A stretch of 7,682 nucleotides of DNA from Candidatus Binatota bacterium (GTDB lineage Bacteria; Desulfobacterota; Binatia; Bin18): contig WTHE01000159.1 of the NCBI GenBank assembly GCA_011523315.1, forward strand, positions 1-7,682, in the 5' to 3' direction. Positions 1 to 5,861 of the stretch are shown here, one piece after another. Under the pieces are notes generated by a model. It did no database searches. It worked only from the letters and a program-made list of their open reading frames with translations, and was not told the origin of the DNA. Numbering within the stretch: the first letter of the stretch is position 1; each line of letters starts with the position of its first letter. The position numbers and the translations under genes are program-made.

Positions 1-303
1 CATGCGCTTGGTTTCTGGCTCCATGCGCCTCGGCGTTCTGATTTCGGTTATCTGCGTCTGCGCTCTATCTGCTCGTACAATAGCTTCGGATGCTTGGTCA
101 TGGGCCAGTTGTAGTTGGTCCTCATTCTCGATACTGGCCCAGTAACTCAACACTACCAAGGTCATTGATACAACAAACACAATGATAGAAATTACGCATG
201 TGATACGTTGCCCCATCTTTGTTGGCTTGCGGCGACTGAATAGGAAGGATATAAACGACAACCCGCTCAAAACCAGACCGAGGATGAATGTTATCATGGA
301 CAT
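1..303 (-). CDS. Hypothetical small membrane protein, 5' part (runs off left edge)
   Basis: I do not recognise this gene. Reading leftward from the ATG at 303-301, the frame stays open for 101 codons to the window edge without a stop. The start is supported by an AAGGAG Shine-Dalgarno sequence at 318-313, nine bases upstream. The predicted protein has two hydrophobic, probably membrane-spanning segments (about residues 4-22 and 35-53), separated by a short basic loop (RRKPTK). A polar, helix-prone, possibly coiled-coil stretch rich in A, E, Q and D follows (about 56-85), and then a basic/proline patch beginning RTPRRMEPE. This layout suggests a membrane-anchored protein with a soluble C-terminal part outside the window. 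Base composition is about 48% G+C, well below the urea genes, which suggests a different origin. A GTG-initiated 63-codon frame (313-122) overlaps it but lacks these features. The reading frame is fairly sure; the function is unknown. Confidence 0.6.
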   Translation of the reverse strand, partial: MSMITFILGLVLSGLSFISFLFSRRKPTKMGQRITCVISIIVFVVSMTLVVLSYWASIENEDQLQLAHDQASEAIVRADRAQTQITEIRTPRRMEPETKRM

Positions 304-346
304 GTTTGCGCACTCCTTATCCTTCGGGAACGGCTTACATCGCTAG

Positions 347-690
347 AAGCGGTCTCATAAATAGCAGCGGAGTAAGATGAGGATGCAGCCGAGGTGGACG
401 AAGCCGAGGTAGTTGTCAGCATAATACTCAGAGCGCGTCAGGATGCGGCGATAGTTTTGCAGCCAGGCAAACAAGCGTTCAACCTTCCAGCGGCGGCGAT
501 AGCGCCGTAAGGGGCGCCCATCTTGGGCTGGCGGTCGCTGCCGATTACGCTTGTGGGGGGCAATGAGTTCGACGCCTTCAAGAGCCAGCCGTTGATCCAG
601 CGGATCACTGTCATAGGCCCGATCCCCAATCAAGCGCTGGGGCCAATGGGGGAGAAAGCACTGGAGGTCGGAGCAGTGATGGTTCAGGGG
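347..690 (-). mobile_element. Remnant of an IS5-family insertion sequence (transposase 3' end side)
   Basis: This is the stretch I would assign to the insertion sequence itself: the recognisable transposase codons plus the few bases after its stop. The bases beyond the stop read GAAGCGGTCTCA, preceded by CTAG at 343-346. CTAG-type targets are used by part of the IS5 family, so the element may end at about 346/347. I find no matching inverted copy of this end between 690 and 1060, consistent with loss of the other half. Both boundaries are estimates. Confidence 0.35.
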
Positions 691-762
691 AGCCCAAGGG
701 GCGAGCGTACAAAAATGAGTGTCGTCTTTCAACATTGATAGCGGATTCAAAAGCCGCATCAA
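355..762 (-). pseudogene. IS5-family transposase, C-terminal fragment
   Basis: The 135-codon frame ends in the C-terminal half of a DDE transposase of the IS5 family. Residues 44-53 read LIGDRAYDSD, holding the second catalytic Asp (D47). Residues 85-101 (LRRYRRRWKVERLFAWL) hold the catalytic Glu (E95). The end, LGFVHLGCILILLR, is also typical of the group. Family members are usually well over 200 residues and carry the first Asp upstream. Here recognisable similarity starts only around residue 27 (an NHH motif). The upstream codons are open to a stop at 867-865 but do not resemble a transposase N-terminus. The nominal start at 762 is a TTG with no useful context. The copy is therefore 5'-truncated and inactive. 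The exact upstream breakpoint, somewhere near 690, cannot be fixed by eye. Confidence 0.82.
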
Positions 763-1060
763 AGAGAACAGAAGCGCTGGTACCGTTTCAGTTTGGCAAT
801 GGTTGCCCCGTATGGCCCACAGCAGCTCGCTTTCACTCCGGTTCTCATACCGGGAAAATCCCCCTCAGTCCCCCTTTGTCAAAGGGGGAAGCGCGGAAGC
901 GCAGGGGGATTTCTGGGTATAAGGATTCTCCTCCAGGAAGGGAGACACCACGGAAACTCTGCCTGTGACGATGGGTGAAAGCCCCAATTGGGAGCGCGCC
1001 ACACCGAGTATTGTCGCTGGAATACGACCTAACGCCGAGTTCGCTGGTGCGAAGCGCTTG
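763..1060. other. Gene-free interval between IS remnant and ureC
   Basis: No convincing coding region lies here. Frames that cross it are short and lack a ribosome-binding site or recognisable protein. It contains the nested inverted repeat at 856-912, a 10-base palindrome CCCAATTGGG at 983-992, and a weak 5-base-stem hairpin (TTCGC/GCGAA) at 1040-1053 just past the ureC stop. None is followed by a T-run in the ureC direction, so I cannot call an intrinsic terminator. The urease accessory genes that often follow ureC (ureE, ureF, ureG) are not here. Confidence 0.6.
856..912. repeat. Nested inverted-repeat element (MITE/REP-like)
   Basis: The element has perfect 10-base ends, AAATCCCCCT at 856-865 and its reverse complement AGGGGGATTT at 903-912. 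Between them sits a second perfect inverted repeat, TCCCCCTTTG at 869-878 and CAAAGGGGGA at 880-889, with a one-base centre. A GAAGCGC direct repeat (888-894 and 896-902) lies between the inner palindrome and the right end. Dispersed repeats with CCCCCTTTG/CAAAGGGGG cores are, from general knowledge, found in many copies in varied bacterial genomes. One window cannot show copy number. As RNA it would fold into a strong hairpin, which might protect or end the ureC transcript, although no U-run follows. Confidence 0.7.
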
Positions 1061-2779
1061 TCAAAACAGAAAGTAGCGCTGGGCCAGCGGCAGCACGCTG
1101 GCCGGCTCGCAGGTCAGCAGCTGACCGTCGGCCCGGACCTCGTAGGTCTCGGGATTGACCTCGATGTGCGGCAGCGCCCCATTGTGGATCAGGTCTGTTT
1201 TCCCCACCTGGCGGCAGTTGTGGACCGGCACCAGCCGCTTTTGCAGCCCGAGCTGTTCGGCCAGACCGTTGTCGTGCGCCGCGCGGGAGACAAAACTGAG
1301 CGACAGACTGGCCGGGGCACGGCCAAAATGACCGAACATGGGCCGACCGAAGACCGGCTGGGGGGTCGGAATCGAAGCGTTGGGGTCGCCCATCGCCGCC
1401 CAGGCAATAAAGCCGCCCTTTAGAATGAGTTCGGGCTTGACGCCGAAAAACTTGGGCTCCCACAACACCAGATCGGCCAGCTTGCCGACCTCGATTGAGC
1501 CGACGTGGTCGGCAATGCCGTGGGTCAGGGCCGGGTTGATGGTGTACTTGGCCAGGTAGCGCTTGACCCGGAAATTGTCGTTGTCGCCGCTCTCCTCGGC
1601 CAGGCGTCCGCGCTGGACGCGCATCTTATGGGCCGTCTGCCAGGTGCGCAGAATCACCTCCCCGACCCGGCCCATGGCCTGGGAGTCCGAGGCCATCATG
1701 CTGAAGGCGCCGAGATCGTGCAGCACGTCCTCGGCCGCAATGGTTTCCGGCCGGATGCGCGACTCGGCAAAGGCTACGTCTTCGGGGACGCCGGGGTCGA
1801 GGTGGTGGCAGACCATCAGCATGTCGAGGTGTTCGTCAATCGTGTTGACGGTAAACGGCCGGGTCGGGTTGGTCGAAGACGGCAGGACGTTGGGAAAGCC
1901 GCACACCTTGATGATGTCCGGGGCGTGGCCGCCGCCCGCCCCCTCAGTATGGTAGGTGTGGATCGTGCGGCCCTTGAAGGCCGCCAGCGTGTCCTCGACA
2001 AAACCGGTCTCGTTCAGGGTATCGGTGTGGATGGCGACCTGGACATCGTAGGCGTCGGCCACCGACAGGGCGCAATCAATCGCCGCCGGAGTCGAACCCC
2101 AGTCTTCGTGGAGCTTGAGTCCCATCGCCCCGGCCTCGATCTGCTCGCGCAACGCCTCGGGACGCGAGGCGTTACCCTTGCCCAAAAACCCGAGGTTCAT
2201 GGGAAAGGATTCGATTGATTCGAGCATCCGGGCGATATTCCACGGTCCGGGCGTGCAGGTGGTGGCGTTGGTGCCGGTCGCCGGGCCGGTGCCGCCGCCA
2301 AACATGGTGGTGATGCCGGAGGCCAGGGCTTCGGTGATCTGCTGCGGACAGATGAAGTGAATATGGGCGTCGATCCCGCCCGCCGTCAGAAGCTTGCCCT
2401 CGCCGGCCAGAATTTCGGTGCCCGGCCCGATGACCAGTTCGGCCGACACGCCGTCCATCAGCAGCGGGTTGCCGGCCTTGCCGATGCCGCAGATACGGCC
2501 GTCTTTGATCCCCACGTCGGCTTTGACAATCCCCCAGTGATCGACCACCGTGGCGTTGGTAATGACCAGGTCGGGCGCACCCTGGGCCGAGGTCTGGACC
2601 GGCGACTGGGCCATGCCATCCCGGATCACCTTGCCGCCGCCAAACTTGACCTCGTCACCGTAGACCGTGTGGTCGCGCTCGATCTCGATCACCAGCTCCG
2701 TGTCGGCCAGACGCAGCCGGTCGCCCACGGTCGGCCCGAACATCTCGGCATACTGCCGACGCTCAATCGTGTGACTCAT
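1061..2779 (-). CDS. ureC: Urease subunit alpha (catalytic)
   Basis: UreC is the nickel-containing subunit that hydrolyses urea to ammonia and carbamate in the cytoplasm. The 572-residue product matches the usual length (about 567-572). All key residues are visible at a constant +5 offset from Klebsiella numbering: nickel-binding H139 and H141 (DAHIH), the lysine to be carbamylated K222 and H224 (GLKLHEDWG), H251, H277 (in YHTEGAGGGHAPD), the mobile-flap Cys-His-His at 324-326, and D365 (MASDSQAMGRVGE). The N-terminus (YAEMFGPTVGDRLRLADTEL) is typical and carries no fused beta domain. The ATG at 2779 has an AGGAGG site five bases upstream. It is the last gene of the cluster. It directly follows ureA with no ureB, and no maturation gene (ureD/E/F/G) is in view, although nickel insertion needs them. 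The identification is certain; whether the enzyme is active is open. Confidence 0.98.
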   Translation of the reverse strand: MSHTIERRQYAEMFGPTVGDRLRLADTELVIEIERDHTVYGDEVKFGGGKVIRDGMAQSPVQTSAQGAPDLVITNATVVDHWGIVKADVGIKDGRICGIGKAGNPLLMDGVSAELVIGPGTEILAGEGKLLTAGGIDAHIHFICPQQITEALASGITTMFGGGTGPATGTNATTCTPGPWNIARMLESIESFPMNLGFLGKGNASRPEALREQIEAGAMGLKLHEDWGSTPAAIDCALSVADAYDVQVAIHTDTLNETGFVEDTLAAFKGRTIHTYHTEGAGGGHAPDIIKVCGFPNVLPSSTNPTRPFTVNTIDEHLDMLMVCHHLDPGVPEDVAFAESRIRPETIAAEDVLHDLGAFSMMASDSQAMGRVGEVILRTWQTAHKMRVQRGRLAEESGDNDNFRVKRYLAKYTINPALTHGIADHVGSIEVGKLADLVLWEPKFFGVKPELILKGGFIAWAAMGDPNASIPTPQPVFGRPMFGHFGRAPASLSLSFVSRAAHDNGLAEQLGLQKRLVPVHNCRQVGKTDLIHNGALPHIEVNPETYEVRADGQLLTCEPASVLPLAQRYFLF

Positions 2780-2784
2780 GCCTG

Positions 2785-2790
2785 CCTCCT
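2785..2790 (-). promoter_or_regulatory. Ribosome-binding site of ureC overlapping the ureA stop
   Basis: An AGGAGG sequence sits five bases before the ureC ATG. Its first bases are part of the ureA stop codon TAG (2791-2789). Ribosomes finishing ureA therefore end on the ureC loading site, so the two genes are probably translationally coupled. The arrangement also shows that the ureA-ureC junction is tight and leaves no room for another gene. Confidence 0.8.
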
Positions 2791-3091
2791 AGCGAATCGG
2801 CTGATGGACGCTGACCAGCTTGGTGCCGTCCGGGAACGTGGCCTCGACCTGAACCAGATCGAGCATCTCGGCCACCCCGTCCATGACCTCGTCGCGGCCG
2901 AGAATCGTCGCCCCGTAGGACATCAGCTCGGCGACCGACTGGCCGTCGCGCGCGCCTTCGAGAATCGCGCTGGTGATCAGGGCCATGGCCTCGGGGTAGT
3001 TCAGCTTGAGCCCCCGTCCCTGCCGCTCGCGGGCCAGCTGGGCGGCCAGGTAAATCATCAGCTTTTCCTGTTCGTGGGGGGTAAAGTGCAC
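2789..3091 (-). CDS. ureA: Urease subunit gamma
   Basis: UreA is a small structural subunit of bacterial urease that assembles with UreB and UreC. From the GTG at 3091 the product is 100 residues, the standard length. It shows the family pattern: a start resembling (M)HFTPHEQEKLMIY, then LKLNYPEAMALI, SAILEGARDG, VAELMSYG, and the end DGTKLVSVHQPIR. An upstream in-frame start at 3130 would add 13 residues unlike any UreA. The GTG is preceded by AGGAGGA (3103-3097) at five bases, so I prefer it. The gene lies 66 bases after urtE, beyond an inverted repeat, and nine bases before ureC. It ends as an ordinary stand-alone UreA, so it is not a Helicobacter-type gamma-beta fusion that would explain the missing ureB. 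Confidence 0.96.
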   Translation of the reverse strand: MHFTPHEQEKLMIYLAAQLARERQGRGLKLNYPEAMALITSAILEGARDGQSVAELMSYGATILGRDEVMDGVAEMLDLVQVEATFPDGTKLVSVHQPIR

Positions 3092-3096
3092 GGCGC

Positions 3097-3103
3097 TCCT
3101 CCT
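3097..3103 (-). promoter_or_regulatory. Ribosome-binding site deciding the ureA GTG start
   Basis: AGGAGGA lies five bases before the GTG at 3091-3089. It matches the anti-Shine-Dalgarno sequence strongly and fixes the ureA start there, giving a 100-residue protein of normal family length. The site lies only a few bases downstream of the inverted repeat at 3110-3152 in the transcript, so folding of that repeat could affect its accessibility. Confidence 0.8.
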
Positions 3104-3109
3104 CGAAGA

Positions 3110-3152
3110 GGAAACGTGTCGTCCAAGCACATGAATCTGTTGACACGTTTCC
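3110..3152 (-). repeat. 11-base inverted repeat in the urtE-ureA leader
   Basis: GGAAACGTGTC at 3110-3120 is the exact reverse complement of GACACGTTTCC at 3142-3152, with a 21-base spacer. It fills most of the 66-base gap between the urtE stop and the ureA start. In the transcript it would form an 11-pair hairpin ending about six bases before the ureA Shine-Dalgarno sequence. There is no U-run after it, so it is not a classical terminator. It could be an RNA processing or stabilising hairpin separating transporter from enzyme expression, or a DNA operator for a dimeric regulator. The sequence does not decide between these. Confidence 0.75.
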
Positions 3153-3157
3153 CCTTG

Positions 3158-3853
3158 CTAGACCGACAAATGCCGGCGGACAATCTCGTCGGTCAGCCCG
3201 GCGATGGGTCCCTCGGCAACCACACTGCCCTTTTCCATCACCGCAAAGGCGTCGGCCACCCGGCGGGCAAAGGGCAGCTTCTGCTCCACGAGCAGGATCG
3301 TCAGCCCCTGCTCGTGGTTGAGACGTAACAGAATATCGCCGATCTCCTGGACGATATTCGGCTGAATGCCCTCGGTTGGCTCATCCAGAATCAGCAGCTT
3401 GGGGTCGAGCGCCAGGGCGCGGCCGATGGCCAGCTGCTGCTGCTGCCCGCCCGACAGGTCGCCGCCCCGCCGGCCCAGCATCTGTTTCAGGACCGGAAAG
3501 AAGTCAAACACCATATCCGGGATCGCCCTCCGCCCGTCACGCCGCGCCGGCAGGCCGATGCGCAGGTTTTCCTCAACCGTCAGCCGGGGAAAGACTTCAC
3601 GCCCCTGGGGCACATAGCCGATACCCAGCCGGGCTCGCAGCTCGGCCGGGCGACTCGTCAGCTCCAGATCCTCAAACCGCAGGCTGCCCGAGGCGGCCGG
3701 CAGGATGCCCATGATGGTCTTCAGCAAGGTGGTCTTGCCCACTCCGTTGCGTCCCATCAGACAGGTGCACGAGCCGGCCGGAATGGCGAGGCTGACATCC
3801 CACAGGATGTGACTCTCGCCGTAATACTGGTTGAGCTGCTCGATGTGGATCAT
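3158..3853 (-). CDS. urtE: Urea ABC transporter ATP-binding protein UrtE
   Basis: This is one of the two cytoplasmic ATPases that drive urea import through the UrtB/UrtC channel. The 231-residue protein has Walker A at 34-41 (GRNGVGKT), the Q-loop glutamine at 83 (GYVPQGREVFP), the ABC signature LSGGQ at 133-137, and Walker B LLILDEP at 153-159 followed by TEGIQPNIV. It belongs to the LivF branch, which has LLVEQ at the switch region (188-191) in place of the usual histidine. The wording TEGIQPNIVQEIG and the position after urtD support UrtE over a branched-chain amino acid LivF. The ATG at 3853 starts two bases after the urtD stop, with GGGAG (3865-3861) seven bases upstream inside the urtD end, so translation is probably coupled. 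Confidence 0.95.
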   Translation of the reverse strand: MIHIEQLNQYYGESHILWDVSLAIPAGSCTCLMGRNGVGKTTLLKTIMGILPAASGSLRFEDLELTSRPAELRARLGIGYVPQGREVFPRLTVEENLRIGLPARRDGRRAIPDMVFDFFPVLKQMLGRRGGDLSGGQQQQLAIGRALALDPKLLILDEPTEGIQPNIVQEIGDILLRLNHEQGLTILLVEQKLPFARRVADAFAVMEKGSVVAEGPIAGLTDEIVRRHLSV

Positions 3854-3855
3854 GG

Positions 3856-4683
3856 CTAGGCTCCCAGATACACCTCAACCACCCGAGGGTCGTTCTGCAC
3901 CTCGGCCATACTGCCCTCGGCCAGGACCCGGCCCTCGTGCAACACCGTCACCCGGCGGGCCAGACTGCGCACAAACTCCATGTCGTGCTCGACCACCACG
4001 ACCGTATGCTGGCCGGCCAGCGAGACCAGCAGCTCGGCCGTCCGCTCGGTCTCGTGCTGGCTCAGGCCGGCGACCGGCTCATCGACCAGCAGCAGCTGGG
4101 GGTCCTGGATCAGCAGCATGCCCAGTTCCAGCCACTGCTTTTGGCCGTGGGACAGCAGGCCGGCTCGGGTGTGGAGGTGGTCGAGCAGGCCGATGGTCTC
4201 GGCGGTGGCGCCGATGCGGTCGCGCTGCTCGCCGCTCAGGCGGGCCATCAGGCTGTGCCACACGGTCTTGGTCGCCTGCATGGCCAGCTCCAGGTTCTCG
4301 AACACGCTGTGGCCCTGAAACACGGTCGGTCCCTGAAACTTGCGGCCGATGCCGGCCAGGGCGATCTCGTACTCTGACAGCTGGGTCAGATCCAGGTTGT
4401 TGCCAAAGAACACCCGACCGCTATCGGGTCGGGTGCGGCCGGTAATGACGTCCATCAGGGTCGTTTTGCCGGCCCCGTTGGGACCGATCACACACCGCAG
4501 CTCGCCGGTGTTGAGATACAGGCTGATCCCGTCCAGAGCCTTGAAGCCGTCAAAGCTGACGGTCAGGTCTTCGATATACAGGCTCACCCCGTGGCTGGTG
4601 TCGATCACGCCCGGCCGGGCGACATGGGCCAGCACCGGGCTGCCGCCCTGATCGCGATCAGTCGTCTCGTTTGTAGGCTCCAT
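3856..4683 (-). CDS. urtD: Urea ABC transporter ATP-binding protein UrtD
   Basis: This is the second ATPase of the urea importer, a LivG relative. The 275-residue protein starts with a polar extension of about 33 residues that is probably unstructured, then the ABC domain. Walker A is GPNGAGKT at 67-74, the Q-loop is Q117 in GRKFQGPTVF, and the signature is the UrtD-type LSHGQKQWLELGM (177-189). Walker B is LLLVDEP (197-203), and the switch histidine is H233 in VVEHDMEFV. The LSHGQ form of the signature, with the following QKQWLE, is the best marker separating UrtD from amino acid transporters. The ATG at 4683 has a TGGAG site eight bases upstream and lies 13 bases after the urtC stop. Later in-frame starts are possible because the extension is not conserved in character. 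Confidence 0.95.
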   Translation of the reverse strand: MEPTNETTDRDQGGSPVLAHVARPGVIDTSHGVSLYIEDLTVSFDGFKALDGISLYLNTGELRCVIGPNGAGKTTLMDVITGRTRPDSGRVFFGNNLDLTQLSEYEIALAGIGRKFQGPTVFQGHSVFENLELAMQATKTVWHSLMARLSGEQRDRIGATAETIGLLDHLHTRAGLLSHGQKQWLELGMLLIQDPQLLLVDEPVAGLSQHETERTAELLVSLAGQHTVVVVEHDMEFVRSLARRVTVLHEGRVLAEGSMAEVQNDPRVVEVYLGA

Positions 4684-4696
4684 ACCGGACTCCAGG

Positions 4697-5857
4697 CTAG
4701 GGCTGCGCGGCGCGCTCGGTCGGCCGAAACAGGCCGATCACCCCGCGCGGCAGAAACAGGGTCACGGCGATGAACAGACCGCCCAGGATGTACAGCCACA
4801 GGTCGGGAAAGGCGACCGTACACCAGCTCTTTGCGCCGTTGATCAGAAACGCGCCCAGCAGCGCGCCCGACAGGCTGCCGCGCCCGCCGACCGCCACCCA
4901 GATCGCCATCTCGATCGAGTTGGACGGCTGCATCTCGCTGGGGTTGATAATCCCGACCTGAGGCACGTACAAGGCCCCGGCCAGGCCGCACAGGACAGCC
5001 GACAGCGTCCATAAAAACAGCTTGTAGCTGTACGGGTTGTAGCCGCAGAACATCAGGCGGCTCTCGGCGTCGCGGACCGCCGTCAAGACCCGGCCGAGCT
5101 TGGACCTGACCAGATAGCGGCAGCCCAGGTAGGCCGCCACCAGGACGGCTGCGGACACCATATACAGGCCGAGCTTGGTCGATTGTTCCTGGAGTGAAAA
5201 GCCCACGATGCGCTTGAAGTCGGTCAGTCCGTTGTTGCCGCCAAAGCCGGTATCGTTGCGAAAAAAGAGCAGCATCAGGGCGTAGGTCATGGCCTGGGTG
5301 ATGATCGAGAAATACACCCCACGGATGCGCGAGCGGAAGGCGAAAAAGCCGAAGATATAGGCCAGCAGGCCGGGAATCAGCAGGGCCATGAACAGGGCGA
5401 AGCCGAAGCTGCTGAAGCCGTACCAGTACCACGGCAGCTCCTTCCAATCCAGAAAGACCATGAAGTCGGGCAGCGCGCTGCGGTAGACGCCCTCGGTGCC
5501 GATGGCCCGCATCAGGTACATGCCCATGGCGTAGCCGCCCAAGGCAAAGAACACGCCGTGACCCAGACTGAGAATACCGGCGTAGCCCCAGATCAGATCG
5601 ACCGCCAGGGCGACCAGGGCGTAACACATGAACTTGCCGAGCAGAGGAATGAGATAGTCGGGCAGGTGGAAGGCCGACTCGGCCGGCAGCAGGTTCAGGA
5701 CCGGAACGACGACCAGGGCCAGCAGCAGCGCCGCCAGGACCAGGCTCCAGCCGCCCCGGGTGTGGAGCCCGAGCAGGCCCGAGGCGGGCGGCGCCATCTC
5801 ACCCCGCTGCTCTTCGAGCGGCTCGGCCGGGGCTTTGGTCAGGGAAACAACGGCCAC
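4697..5857 (-). CDS. urtC: Urea ABC transporter permease UrtC
   Basis: UrtC is an inner-membrane permease of the LivM type that pairs with UrtB to form the urea channel. I place the start at the GTG 5857-5855, four bases after the urtB stop with AGAGGG about eight bases upstream, giving 386 residues. A TTG at 5893 would overlap urtB by 32 bases, and the ATG at 5797 is a shorter option. After a polar N-terminal region of about 35 residues come roughly eight to ten hydrophobic segments, the first at about 38-57. The conserved GYAGILSLGHGVFFALGGYA stretch lies near 91-110, and the cytoplasmic ATPase-contact loop (VRDAESRLMFCGYN) is at about 261-274. The C-terminus ends FLPRGVIGLFRP, common in LivM proteins. 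Its place between urtB and urtD supports the assignment. Confidence 0.93.
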   Translation of the reverse strand: MAVVSLTKAPAEPLEEQRGEMAPPASGLLGLHTRGGWSLVLAALLLALVVVPVLNLLPAESAFHLPDYLIPLLGKFMCYALVALAVDLIWGYAGILSLGHGVFFALGGYAMGMYLMRAIGTEGVYRSALPDFMVFLDWKELPWYWYGFSSFGFALFMALLIPGLLAYIFGFFAFRSRIRGVYFSIITQAMTYALMLLFFRNDTGFGGNNGLTDFKRIVGFSLQEQSTKLGLYMVSAAVLVAAYLGCRYLVRSKLGRVLTAVRDAESRLMFCGYNPYSYKLFLWTLSAVLCGLAGALYVPQVGIINPSEMQPSNSIEMAIWVAVGGRGSLSGALLGAFLINGAKSWCTVAFPDLWLYILGGLFIAVTLFLPRGVIGLFRPTERAAQP

Positions 5858-5861
5858 GGGA

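Noticed and set aside
122..313. 63-codon minus-strand frame starting GTG at 313
   Set aside because: Its start sits on the AAGGAG site of the better-supported frame at 303, and its product lacks hydrophobic segments or recognisable features.
1040..1053. Hairpin TTCGC-TGGT-GCGAA just after ureC as a terminator
   Set aside because: The stem is only five base pairs and no U-run follows in the ureC transcript.
1505..2218. 237-codon plus-strand open frame inside ureC
   Set aside because: It is antisense to conserved catalytic segments of ureC, with low-complexity composition and no ribosome-binding site worth noting.
3140..3145. TTGACA resembling a -35 promoter box on the plus strand
   Set aside because: It is part of the inverted repeat, has no convincing -10 partner, and no plus-strand gene lies downstream.
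2763..3146. 127-codon minus-strand frame considered as a hidden ureB
   Set aside because: It overlaps ureA in another frame and is Arg/Gly-rich. It shows none of the beta-subunit features I would expect, so it is a shadow of ureA.
2357..3328. 323-codon plus-strand open frame across ureC, ureA and urtE
   Set aside because: It spans three real minus-strand genes and their gaps, has no family resemblance, and follows from the high G+C of the opposite strand.
3158..3853. Missing switch histidine in UrtE (LLVEQ instead of LVEHD) as a defect
   Set aside because: This is the normal form in the LivF/UrtE branch, so it is not a sign of inactivation.
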